In this document: positions 38,560 to 46,152 of the stretch, piece by piece | Position numbering within the stretch: position 1 is the first letter of the stretch | Layout of the letters: every line of letters starts with the position of its first letter | Origin: Prochlorococcus sp. AG-679-M10 | GTDB taxonomy: Bacteria; Cyanobacteriota; Cyanobacteriia; PCC-6307; Cyanobiaceae | NCBI GenBank assembly: GCA_003210655.1 | Contig: QCUQ01000007.1 | Span: 1-54,498 of the forward strand | Length of the DNA stretch: 54,498 bases | Direction of reading: 5' to 3' | Position numbers and translations under genes: made by a program | The notes under the pieces: generated by a model | Database searches by the model: none | What the model was told of the DNA's origin: nothing | Seen by the model: the letters and a program-made list of their open reading frames with translations, nothing else

Positions 38560-38733
38560 ATGACTAATTCAAGAATTCAAAATAATCATAATAATGATAT
38601 TAATAATAATAAAAATAATCCCGTAGATGAATATTTACAATGTCTTTCATATTGCGATATTCATCCAAAAGGTATTGATAATGATTGCGAAGTGATTTGT
38701 ATTGAGAGACATTTGAAAACTAATTATTGGTAA
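38560..38733 (+). CDS. 57-aa Asn-rich protein with Cys/His cluster
   Basis: ATG at 38560 preceded by a strong GAGGAG ribosome-binding site 8 bp upstream. The N-terminal half is Asn-rich (NNHNNDINNNKNNP). The C-terminal half has four Cys and two His (CLSYCDIHPKG, DCEVICIERH), a possible metal-binding set. It lies between the zinc block and region 2 and converges with the WD40 gene (16 bp). A role in metal handling is only a guess from the residues and neighbours. Confidence 0.7.
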   Translation: MTNSRIQNNHNNDINNNKNNPVDEYLQCLSYCDIHPKGIDNDCEVICIERHLKTNYW

Positions 38734-38749
38734 ATATATAAGCTAGAAA

Positions 38750-39823
38750 TTACTTGAACCCTTTTGAAGAGGAACTTGTTCGGACTTTAAAATTCCAAAC
38801 GGTTACAACACCCTTTGCATTAACTGCAGCTAAAGCGCAGTCATCGGGTCTCCAAGCAATATCCCCAACTAAATCTCCAGCAAAAGCAGCTCCTACAGGA
38901 TCCCCATTTCCGTCGTTTTTAAGAAAACTAGCTACTACTGAACCATCTCTTGAACCTGAAGCAACAAGCAAACCTTTATTAGAAAAAGCTAGGCTAGAAA
39001 TTGGTTCAGTATGATGACATAATTCTCCCGGCATTGTTCCTTCAGGACCATTTCCTGAAAAACTCCATACTGTAATTCTTTCGCTACCACTAGTTGCTAA
39101 TAGCATGCCACTATCATCGAAAGAAAGGTGAGAAGGCTTTCCAGGATAACCTGTCATTTCAGCATCAAGTCCAGTTGATCTCCGCCAGAAATGTACCGAA
39201 TTATCTTGACTCCCACAGGCGACAATATCTCCATCAGGGCTTAACTGCATTGAAACTAGTGAACCTTGCCATTCAAGTTTCTGATTAGTCTTTTTATTTG
39301 TTACATCAAAGAAAGTTACGCGTCCGTAGCATGCAGTTGCTAATTCATTCTTATTCGACCACGATAGGGCACTTACTGTACTCGGATGTTCTTCTGAAAC
39401 CCATTGTTCATTACCATCTTGATTAAATACATATACTTTTTTGGAAAATGCTACGGCTAAATATAAACCTCCATTTGACCAACTTAAATGTTCTACCCAA
39501 CCTTTACCGAGTTTAATGGCTTTAATTCCCTCCCCATTATTGCAATTTAATATTCGAACTATTCCGTCTTGCCCTGAAGTTGCAAAAATCTCTCCATTCG
39601 GATGGATAGACATTGCAAGAAGACCTCCGGAATGGACTTCATCCTTTTTCCAAATAAGCTTTCCTGTATCTCCTTGGAACCCATAAAGCCCTCCTAGTAC
39701 GTCTCCAACGATAAAGAGTTTCCCTTTTAAAGCCCAACCACAAACTATTGCATAATCATCAACTTCAGCAGACCATCCTTGATGAAACATTCCTCTAGGA
39801 CTAAAAGGTTCTATATCAGGCAC
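38750..39823 (-). CDS. WD40 repeat protein linked to CobW
   Basis: 357 aa from GTG, made of about seven WD40 repeats from end to end, for example HSGGLLAMSIHPNGEIFATS and EPISSLAFSNKGLLVASGSR. It should fold as one beta-propeller, usually a protein-binding platform. There is no signal peptide. The start lies within the last codons of the CobW gene (13-bp overlap), so the two are translationally coupled and it is probably a partner of the zinc GTPase. Confidence 0.88.
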   Translation of the reverse strand: MPDIEPFSPRGMFHQGWSAEVDDYAIVCGWALKGKLFIVGDVLGGLYGFQGDTGKLIWKKDEVHSGGLLAMSIHPNGEIFATSGQDGIVRILNCNNGEGIKAIKLGKGWVEHLSWSNGGLYLAVAFSKKVYVFNQDGNEQWVSEEHPSTVSALSWSNKNELATACYGRVTFFDVTNKKTNQKLEWQGSLVSMQLSPDGDIVACGSQDNSVHFWRRSTGLDAEMTGYPGKPSHLSFDDSGMLLATSGSERITVWSFSGNGPEGTMPGELCHHTEPISSLAFSNKGLLVASGSRDGSVVASFLKNDGNGDPVGAAFAGDLVGDIAWRPDDCALAAVNAKGVVTVWNFKVRTSSSSKGFK

Positions 39824-41169
39824 TTATCAAATCCCTCTTGCATTTCTTTTTCATTTAGATTTCTTCCAATAAACACGAGTTGATTTCTTCGTGGTTCATT
39901 TCCCCATTCTTTATCTGGTTGAGCAGTAAATAACATATGAACTCCTTGAAATACTATTCGTCGTGGGTTGCCTGAATAACTAATAAAACCTTTTGTTCTG
40001 AATATATCAACTCCTTTCTCGGAAAGAAGTCTTCCCATCCAAGTATTCAACTTTTCAGGATCAACATCTCCAAAACGCTCTATTGCAATTGATACAACTT
40101 CATCATCATGTTCATGTTCTGCGACCCAGTTTCTTTCAGTTTTAAAAGGAATTTCCTTAACATTATTTTGGGAATCTATTTCTAGCAATTTCATATTGAA
40201 TTCTTCAGCAGTATGTTGTGTGAACAATCCAACTTTTGACGCTTTTTCAACATCCAAAATAAAAGATTTAGATCCTTTATTTTGCAATTTAAGACTTACA
40301 TGCTCATCATATGGAATAGTATTTCCAGGTTCTAAGTTTTTAGCTTTTTCTGCATAAAGTCTTACAGAGGCTTCTGCACCCTCTTTTAATTCTTCTTCAC
40401 TAAATCCTTGATTAGCAAAAGCTACTAAGGACATTTCAGGATCAGGCCCTTCTTCAAGTTTTAATTCATATTTTCCAGGATCAAGATCATAAACTCCTGA
40501 CCATTCAAAAGGATATTCAGGTTCTAAGAAAGTTGGTCTACGCTTTAATATTTGGTCAAGATCAAATGCACTCAAATTTAAAACTGTCTCAATAGGAACC
40601 TCTGCTTTCTCTGCTCTAATAATACGAGTCATTCGATTCATATCTCTTAATCTTGATTCAAGGTTATCAAGAGCATCATCTGAGACTAAATCAGTTTTAT
40701 TAAGGACTAAGACATCTGCAAATGCCACTTGCTCAGAACTCTCATCACTACGCCCTAGTTGTTGATCAATATGAGCTGCATCAACTAATGTAACTATTCC
40801 ATCAAGTGTGAATTCAGAACTAATTTCTTCATCCATAAAAAATGTTTGAGCAACAGGACCAGGGTCAGCTAACCCAGTTGTTTCAACTAAAACGTAGTCA
40901 AATTTATCCCTTCTTTTCATTAAATTACCAAGGACTCTAATAAGATCTCCGCGAACAGTACAACAAATGCAACCATTAGACATTTCAAATACTTCTTCAT
41001 CGGCGTTGATAACCAATCCTTGATCAATTCCAACTTCCCCATATTCGTTCTCAATTACAGCGATTCGCTTACCATGTTCTTCGCTTAATATTCTATTAAG
41101 AAGAGTCGTTTTGCCAGAACCAAGAAATCCAGTCAGGATTGTCACAGGCACTTTTTCTTTAATACTCAT
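39811..41169 (-). CDS. CobW/ZNG-family zinc chaperone GTPase
   Basis: 452-aa G3E GTPase. The P-loop is GFLGSGKTT (14-22), the metal site GCICC is at 66-70, and NKTD is near 155. The CobW C-terminal domain follows (about 355-450). Proteins with CxCC after the P-loop hand zinc (or cobalt) to client enzymes when metal is scarce. A Zur-like dyad lies 61 bp upstream (41230-41244), consistent with induction by zinc lack. A long middle region (about 215-350) is larger than in minimal CobW proteins. Confidence 0.92.
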   Translation of the reverse strand: MSIKEKVPVTILTGFLGSGKTTLLNRILSEEHGKRIAVIENEYGEVGIDQGLVINADEEVFEMSNGCICCTVRGDLIRVLGNLMKRRDKFDYVLVETTGLADPGPVAQTFFMDEEISSEFTLDGIVTLVDAAHIDQQLGRSDESSEQVAFADVLVLNKTDLVSDDALDNLESRLRDMNRMTRIIRAEKAEVPIETVLNLSAFDLDQILKRRPTFLEPEYPFEWSGVYDLDPGKYELKLEEGPDPEMSLVAFANQGFSEEELKEGAEASVRLYAEKAKNLEPGNTIPYDEHVSLKLQNKGSKSFILDVEKASKVGLFTQHTAEEFNMKLLEIDSQNNVKEIPFKTERNWVAEHEHDDEVVSIAIERFGDVDPEKLNTWMGRLLSEKGVDIFRTKGFISYSGNPRRIVFQGVHMLFTAQPDKEWGNEPRRNQLVFIGRNLNEKEMQEGFDKCLI

Positions 41170-41229
41170 TAACCAATTAACCTAAAAAAATAACGTCTAA
41201 TAGATAATATATTAGACATTAATTGATAA

Positions 41230-41244
41230 TGAAAACCGTTATCT
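41230..41244. promoter_or_regulatory. Candidate Zur operator of cobW
   Basis: TGAAAAC-C-GTTATCT, a 7-1-7 dyad upstream of the CobW gene. It matches the reverse complement of the znuA/znuC dyad at 12 of 15 positions. Fur-family repressors bind such sites; with a zur gene 3 kb away, Zur is the likely binder. Confidence 0.65.
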
Positions 41245-41254
41245 ATAGAAAACT

Positions 41255-42763
41255 TTAATTTTGAAGAGAATTCCAAGTGCCTTCAAGGTTGGAGCCTGCT
41301 TCTTTATCACATGATCCACCTAATGAATTAACAATGGTACATGTATTGTGAACTGCAACCGAAACTGTATTCCCTGTCATCATTAATCCATCAACAAATA
41401 TTTGATTAGAAGCTAAAGGAACTGAACTTTGTCTACTCAAGTTTTTTAATAACTTAGAAGCTGGTATTTGTTCTGGAAATATTGCCTTAACATTTTCTTC
41501 ATCAAGCATCTTCAACGTTGATTGAATATTGTCAGGTCTTAGACTTGATGAGTCACCAAGAAAATCTAGTAAGCTAATAGTCTCAAATCCAAAAGCATCG
41601 CCGTAATATTCCATTGCTTTATGTTTAGATACAATAACTCTGTTTGATTTTGGAATTGTTGAGACCTGTGCAACAATCCAGCTATCGAGTTCTTCTAGTG
41701 TTGAATCTACTGAAGCAAAGCTCGCATTGATTGATTTCCTGTCAGATCTATTAAAAACAGATATATCTTTCTTTAAACTTTTACTTACAACTTCTCCCAT
41801 TTTTATAATGTTATGAGGATCATGCCAAACATGAGGATCTAATCCTCCGTGATCATGATGGTGATGTCCCTCTCCTTCATCTGGAACTTGTGCAATTGGT
41901 TCAACATCGCTATTAGATAAATCTTTAAAGAAGTGTTCTTCGGCTTCAAACTCAAAAGGCATATGTTCAGTGAAGAATGTATATTGGCCATCTTCTTGAA
42001 TTTCTATATTAAATACTGTACTCTCCCTCCCTTGATCAAAATTAAGTACATAAGCTTTATTACTCGCTACGAGAGTTCCATTATTTTTTTTGTTTATTGA
42101 ATCCTTAGATCCTAATAGCTCTTTAGCTAGTTCCTCAGAAGATTCAATATCATTTGATTCGAGAATCACCATTTTCATAGCTGGATCTGCATATTCCCCA
42201 CCTACCTTTGCGAATGACCATTTGTAGGAACCTTTAGAGAGTTGAAATTTTCCTGCCCATTCAAATGAACCTTCGGCATGGTCATCATGTCCAGCGTGAT
42301 CATCATGGTCGTCATGTCCATCATGATCATCTACTTTTGCTGCCGAGTGATCATCGTGGTCATCATGCCCACTATGATCAGAGTGGTCATCTACATCTAT
42401 AGCATTTACGCCAATTACAACTGTTTGAGGTTTACCCTCCCAATTTTTCATGCTTGGGGTCATCTCTTTCCCTAGAGTAAAAACTTTATCCGCACTGTTA
42501 AGTAACTGAGCTTGTCTTGGAGTTATTTTAAAGTCATGTACATCTTGTTTTCTATCAACCAAGCAGGTTACTTCATCAGAAGGTAAGGCAATAGATTTTA
42601 CTAAATCGCAAGTGAGTGGCTCTACAGCTACATATGATTTTTCTTTCGCTAAAACGTCTTGACCAACTGTTGATAATAATACGGTTCCAGCTAATAAAGA
42701 GTTTTTGATAACAGAATGATTAGATTTCTTATTACTAAAAATTACTTTTTTAAAAATTGACAT
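41255..42763 (-). CDS. znuA: Zinc ABC transporter substrate-binding protein with inserted domain
   Basis: 502-aa cluster A-I solute-binding protein, well above the usual 300 or so. After an N-terminal signal (about 15-40) the N-lobe carries His75. A His/Asp-rich loop (125-163) follows, then an extra beta-rich region of about 125 residues (about 165-290, starting SFEWAGKF and containing YTFFTEHMPFEF). A second His loop (GHHHHDHGG) leads into LDPHVWHDPHN with a metal-ligand His, and the normal C-lobe. It captures Zn2+ in the periplasm for ZnuBC. It is divergent from znuC, with a Zur-like dyad between them. Confidence 0.92.
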   Translation of the reverse strand: MSIFKKVIFSNKKSNHSVIKNSLLAGTVLLSTVGQDVLAKEKSYVAVEPLTCDLVKSIALPSDEVTCLVDRKQDVHDFKITPRQAQLLNSADKVFTLGKEMTPSMKNWEGKPQTVVIGVNAIDVDDHSDHSGHDDHDDHSAAKVDDHDGHDDHDDHAGHDDHAEGSFEWAGKFQLSKGSYKWSFAKVGGEYADPAMKMVILESNDIESSEELAKELLGSKDSINKKNNGTLVASNKAYVLNFDQGRESTVFNIEIQEDGQYTFFTEHMPFEFEAEEHFFKDLSNSDVEPIAQVPDEGEGHHHHDHGGLDPHVWHDPHNIIKMGEVVSKSLKKDISVFNRSDRKSINASFASVDSTLEELDSWIVAQVSTIPKSNRVIVSKHKAMEYYGDAFGFETISLLDFLGDSSSLRPDNIQSTLKMLDEENVKAIFPEQIPASKLLKNLSRQSSVPLASNQIFVDGLMMTGNTVSVAVHNTCTIVNSLGGSCDKEAGSNLEGTWNSLQN

Positions 42764-42789
42764 TCAAATAGGTTTTTATTTACTTAAAA

Positions 42790-42804
42790 TGATAATCGTT
42801 TTCA
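42790..42804. promoter_or_regulatory. Candidate Zur operator between znuA and znuC
   Basis: TGATAAT-C-GTTTTCA, a 7-1-7 inverted repeat 27 bp from the znuA start and 100 bp from the znuC start. It resembles cyanobacterial Zur boxes and the cobW-upstream site. One operator could control both divergent genes. Confidence 0.7.
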
Positions 42805-42903
42805 TAATTAATGGCAATATTTGGTATCAATTGTTATGAAAATACAACGTATTCCTAAGTATTGATAAACTATAAATTATAACTGATTTTAATATATTCA
42901 TTA

Positions 42904-43674
42904 ATGGCTACTTTAATTGCAGATAATTTAACTTATTCTTATTCAAAACAAAGCAAGCAAGCTTTAAATAAAGTTTCAGTTCAAATAAAACCAGGAACAT
43001 TGACTGCGCTTGTTGGACCAAATGGAGCTGGTAAATCAACTCTTTTGAAATTATTGCAAGGACAAAAAAATCCTGATATTGGAGATATAACTATTGATGG
43101 TGAAAGTTTAGTTAGAACTAGATCCCAGGTTGCACTTATGCCACAAAGAAGCTCAATGAATTGGAAATTTCCTATTACTGTTGAAAAATTAGTCTCATTA
43201 GGTCAAATAAAATATTCAAAATCAAAAAATACTAATCTATTCCAAATAAAGGCTCTTCTCGCAAATCCAAAGTCTTGGGTTAATAAATGTTGCGAATTGG
43301 AAGCAACAATGCAAAGAGTTGGCATTTCAAATCTTGCAAATAGAAGACTTGATTCTCTTTCAGGTGGACAACAACAAAGAGCACTTTTAGCTAAAACTTT
43401 AATGTCTCCTGCAAGAATTCTTCTGCTAGATGAACCATGTGCTGCATTAGATCCTCCCGCAAAGGACGATTTTCTTAAGATAGTCCGTCAACTTGCAGAT
43501 GCAGGCTTAGCTTTGTTTATAAGTAGTCATGATTGGGGCTCATCTCTCAATAGTTATGATCATGTAGTTGTTTTAGATAAAACAGTATTAGCTTCCGGAA
43601 CTCCCAATTCAATACAAGACAAATTAGATGATCTTAATATTAGTTCTTTAAAAGAAAATAATTCTTGTGATTAA
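42904..43674 (+). CDS. znuC: Zinc ABC transporter ATP-binding protein
   Basis: 256-aa ATPase. Walker A is GPNGAGKST (38-46), the Q-loop region is LMPQRSSMNWKFP, the ABC signature LSGGQQQR is near 155, and Walker B is ILLLDEPCAALD. An insertion of about 20 residues (NLFQIKALLANPKSWVNKCC) lies before the signature. It powers zinc import with ZnuA and ZnuB. It converges with zur (14 bp). Confidence 0.92.
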   Translation: MATLIADNLTYSYSKQSKQALNKVSVQIKPGTLTALVGPNGAGKSTLLKLLQGQKNPDIGDITIDGESLVRTRSQVALMPQRSSMNWKFPITVEKLVSLGQIKYSKSKNTNLFQIKALLANPKSWVNKCCELEATMQRVGISNLANRRLDSLSGGQQQRALLAKTLMSPARILLLDEPCAALDPPAKDDFLKIVRQLADAGLALFISSHDWGSSLNSYDHVVVLDKTVLASGTPNSIQDKLDDLNISSLKENNSCD

Positions 43675-43688
43675 AGATATTTTTAAAT

Positions 43689-44087
43689 TTAACTCTGAGT
43701 TTGATAACAGTTTTGGCAAAGGCCGAAATATTCAAGTGTATGAAACAAAAGTTGAAATTTTTTTGGGTTTTTCTTAGGACTATGAATATCTTTTACCGGA
43801 CAACCTTCCATTTTGGATGTTTCTCCACATTGAACACATGTCAGATGGTGAATATCTCTATCAACCGGAGTGTAAAGTACTTCACCTGTTGGAAGATGTC
43901 TAGATCGAATTAATCCATGTTTTATAAGAACTTGAAGATTTCTATAAACTGTTGTCAAACCCATAGGTTTGCCATCAATAATCAATTGCCTATGCAATTC
44001 TTGACCACTCAATTCATCATCACATTTTTTAAGTTCTTCAAGAAGTTGCTCTTGTCTTTTGGTAATGTCAGGCTTGGTTACCATCAT
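43689..44087 (-). CDS. zur: Fur-family zinc uptake regulator
   Basis: 132 aa from the ATG at 44087; an in-frame TTG two codons upstream is less likely. It has a winged-helix DNA-binding half (about 5-85, with MGLTTVYRNLQVLIKHGLI as recognition helix). A dimerisation half carries HHLTCVQCGET and CQNC, the structural zinc Cys pairs. Placement inside the znu cluster and the dyads near znuA/C and cobW favour Zur over Fur or PerR. Confidence 0.88.
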   Translation of the reverse strand: MMVTKPDITKRQEQLLEELKKCDDELSGQELHRQLIIDGKPMGLTTVYRNLQVLIKHGLIRSRHLPTGEVLYTPVDRDIHHLTCVQCGETSKMEGCPVKDIHSPKKNPKKFQLLFHTLEYFGLCQNCYQTQS

Positions 44088-44140
44088 TTTCAAGGTCTTT
44101 TAATGTCCTGTTTTTCTGATCATAACGAATCATACGATTA

Positions 44141-44929
44141 ATGTCTTTTTTAAACAACTGGTGGTTAATTCCTTTAATAATTACTATTTTCTCTGGAATC
44201 TTATGCCCAGCTATGGGAACAGTATTGATTACTCATAGAAGACTATTACAAGTAAATTTAATTTCTCATTGTGTTTTACCGGGACTAGCTTTAGCTCTAG
44301 CTTTAGGTATTCATCCTTCAATTGGAGGAGTTATAAGTGGTCTTGTTGGTGCAATTATTGCGGAGAGTTTAACTAATAAAAAAAGTGAAAATTATGAAGC
44401 AGTTATGAATACAATTCTTGCTGGCATGCTTGGTTTTGGGGTTTTACTAATTCCACTTCTTGGGATAAGAATTGATTTAGAGGCAGTATTATTTGGGGAT
44501 TTATTAACCGCAAACCTTAGCGATTTGTTAAGAACAATTATTGCTTTTCTAACATTCATTTTATTAGTAACGTTCGGATATGAAAAAGTTGTATATGTCG
44601 GCTTAGATCCAGAGGGCGCCTCAGCTAGTGGAATAAATGTGTCTTTGTTAAACCTAGCTCTAAGTTTCACGACGGCACTCGTTATCGTTAGTTCAATGTC
44701 AGCTGTTGGAGTAATTTTAGTAATTGCATTACTCTCAACACCTACTTTATTAGGACTTGATAAAGCACAAAGTCTAAGGATTGCAATGATGAGATCTTCA
44801 TTCTTTGGACTTTGTATTTCTCTATTGGGTTTTATTCTTTCAATTGTTTTTAACTTATCTCCTGGACCTGCAATAAGTGTTATTTGCGTTGCTTCGTTAA
44901 TAATTCCAAAAATTGGAAATAAATTTTAA
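44141..44929 (+). CDS. znuB: Zinc ABC transporter permease
   Basis: 262 aa with about eight membrane helices. It has the ABC-3 family blocks MGTVLITHRRLLQVNLISHCVLPG and GVILVIALLSTPTLLG. It is the membrane channel of the ZnuABC importer. It is divergent from zur across 53 bp and separated from znuC by the reversed zur gene, so it has its own promoter. No clear match to the Zur dyad is visible upstream. Confidence 0.92.
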   Translation: MSFLNNWWLIPLIITIFSGILCPAMGTVLITHRRLLQVNLISHCVLPGLALALALGIHPSIGGVISGLVGAIIAESLTNKKSENYEAVMNTILAGMLGFGVLLIPLLGIRIDLEAVLFGDLLTANLSDLLRTIIAFLTFILLVTFGYEKVVYVGLDPEGASASGINVSLLNLALSFTTALVIVSSMSAVGVILVIALLSTPTLLGLDKAQSLRIAMMRSSFFGLCISLLGFILSIVFNLSPGPAISVICVASLIIPKIGNKF

Positions 44930-44937
44930 AACTTTTT

Positions 44938-45084
44938 TCAGAGTTTAAATGTCCAATCAGAATTAAGGACCTCCGCTTCTGGATTGTTTCTTAAAGCCAC
45001 TTCAATAGCATCTTTCTTATTGTTTGCTATAACAACCTCATCAAACTCTTTGCCGTCTTTTTTTAAACTTACTTTGAAGCGCAT
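44938..45084 (-). CDS. 48-aa small soluble protein, unknown
   Basis: ATG at 45084 to TGA. The sequence MRFKVSLKKDGKEFDEVVIA, then a short amphipathic helix with AIEVALRNNP, ends WTFKL. The strand-turn-helix-strand pattern and normal coding look suggest a real small alpha/beta protein. It converges with znuB with only 8 bp between stops. Confidence 0.65.
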   Translation of the reverse strand: MRFKVSLKKDGKEFDEVVIANNKKDAIEVALRNNPEAEVLNSDWTFKL

Positions 45085-45177
45085 TGATATATTAAAAAGT
45101 TATTTCTATCTTAAATATTATTAAAAAAGAAATAAATACTTTATTGCAAAAAATTTAATTTATAAATTTAATTTTAT

Positions 45178-45426
45178 TTAATTATTTTGAAGCTTTTCTA
45201 CTACACTTTCTTTCTCAATTTTTGCAACATCTTGAAGTCCGTTAGCATCAAACCAAGGAGCACTTTCCCAATCAAATCCTTCTCCAAAGGTATTATCTGG
45301 TGCGGCGACATACCAATGACACGAAGTATCCGGAACATCTACGGCACACTTTGACCAATCAGCTTCCCATTGAGGAACTTGAACCCACATAACAGAAGCT
45401 AGAAAAATTGAAATAATAAAATTCAT
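45178..45426 (-). CDS. Small secreted Trp-rich protein, unknown
   Basis: 82 aa. A short signal peptide (about 1-15, MNFIISIFLASVMWVQV) is followed by a Trp-rich region with two Cys (SKCAVDVPDTSCHWYVAAP) that could form a disulphide. It starts at ATG. I know of no family, but the composition suggests a small periplasmic protein. Confidence 0.65.
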   Translation of the reverse strand: MNFIISIFLASVMWVQVPQWEADWSKCAVDVPDTSCHWYVAAPDNTFGEGFDWESAPWFDANGLQDVAKIEKESVVEKLQNN

Positions 45427-45435
45427 AATTTTTGG

Positions 45436-45576
45436 TTAGCAAAATTTAGAGAGATTCTTTTCACATTCTTTTCTTCTTTTGCTCCAGTATTCTTCCACTA
45501 TTTGATAATTATGTTTAGCTTTAAAGTCTTCCAGATTATTATCTTTATTTTTAAAAAAGTTAGGTTTTCTTTTCAT
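45436..45576 (-). CDS. 46-aa basic soluble protein, unknown
   Basis: ATG at 45576 to TAA. The product starts MKRKPNFFKNKDNNLEDFKA and continues as a charged helix ending CEKNLSKFC. It lies 9 bp upstream of the secreted Trp-rich protein gene on the same strand, which suggests a joint transcript. No family recognised. Confidence 0.5.
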   Translation of the reverse strand: MKRKPNFFKNKDNNLEDFKAKHNYQIVEEYWSKRRKECEKNLSKFC

Positions 45577-45607
45577 AAAGTCTTCCAATCATTGAGGAGT
45601 TTATAAG

Positions 45608-45673
45608 ATGGATTTAATATTTTGGAAAGTGGATTTATACTCAAATTATTTCTTTTTATTCTATGTTTTTTAG
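45608..45673 (+). CDS. Possible 21-aa hydrophobic micro-protein
   Basis: ATG at 45608 follows GAGGAG with 8 bp spacing, the kind of site seen before real genes here. The 21-residue product is aromatic and hydrophobic (MDLIFWKVDLYSNYFFLFYV, then F). With such length it may be chance or a leader peptide. Confidence 0.25.
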   Translation: MDLIFWKVDLYSNYFFLFYVF

Positions 45674-45742
45674 TATTCAGAATTTAAGTTTAAAAATAGG
45701 GAATTTGCAAATATAATTTAATAAATCTGATTAATAAAAAAA

Positions 45743-45913
45743 TTAAATTATTATTTGCTTCGTTTTAGGAATATATTTATCAGGATTCTCCTCAATATAT
45801 CTAAATGAATATTTTACAATTCCACCAATAATTGAAAAAAGAATAATTGTAGTAAAAATGTAAATTACTTTCTTGTACCTTTTTTCTTTTGAAAATATCT
45901 TGCACCAATACAA
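45743..45913 (-). CDS. 56-aa single-helix membrane protein, unknown
   Basis: Starts at TTG (45913), the only start codon after an in-frame stop. It has a basic N-terminus (SKEKRYKK), one membrane helix (VIYIFTTIILFSIIGGIV, about 16-33), then YSFRYIEENPDKYIPK. The layout is convincing for a real small membrane protein. It is upstream-divergent from the Yfr10-like RNA. Confidence 0.6.
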   Translation of the reverse strand: MYWCKIFSKEKRYKKVIYIFTTIILFSIIGGIVKYSFRYIEENPDKYIPKTKQIII

Positions 45914-45992
45914 GTATTCTAGTTTTATTTTTTAATAAGTAAATAAACATAAATAGGGATTAATACCGTAGCTTTTTTAATTCGAATAAGTG

Positions 45993-45998
45993 TAGATT
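45993..45998 (+). promoter_or_regulatory. Candidate -10 element of Yfr10-like RNA
   Basis: TAGATT sits 5-6 bp before the first base of the AATCAGAAA stem at 46004. The spacing fits a sigma-70 type start at about 46004. No clear -35. Confidence 0.4.
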
Positions 45999-46003
45999 AA
46001 TTG

Positions 46004-46073
46004 AATCAGAAACTCCTCACACACATTTTTCTGATTGTAATAAGTACTCGCACAATAGTTTGAGTACTTTTTG
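46004..46073 (+). ncRNA. Yfr10-like small RNA (Yfr1 motif in a hairpin loop)
   Basis: AATCAGAAA (46004-46012) pairs perfectly with TTTCTGATT (46028-46036). Their 15-base loop CTCCTCACACACATT contains the Yfr1 core motif. A terminator hairpin follows: AAGTACTC (46042-46049), loop, GAGTACTT (46062-46069), then T's. Sharing the Yfr1 motif without Yfr1's structure is how the Prochlorococcus Yfr10 family is described. Ends are predicted, about 70 nt. Confidence 0.8.
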
Positions 46074-46143
46074 TTTTTAGCTTTGTGACAGTTAATATAC
46101 TTGCCCAATAAGTATTTACTCTCTCAAAAAATCATGTGAAATT

Positions 46144-46149
46144 TATATT
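46144..46149 (+). promoter_or_regulatory. Candidate -10 element of the Yfr2-family RNA
   Basis: TATATT at 46144-46149 would place transcription start at about 46156. If the real start is a few bases earlier, the transcript would hold the whole GTGTGTAGGAG segment. Confidence 0.4.
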
Positions 46150-46152
46150 GTG

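Noticed and set aside
42278-42475. GATCATCATG-like repetition as a possible CRISPR or DNA repeat
   Set aside because: It is the coding sequence of the His/Asp-rich loop of ZnuA.
44094-44140. Zur operator between zur and znuB (TGATCATAACGAATCA region)
   Set aside because: It does not fit the 7-1-7 dyad shared by the other two sites; too few matching positions.
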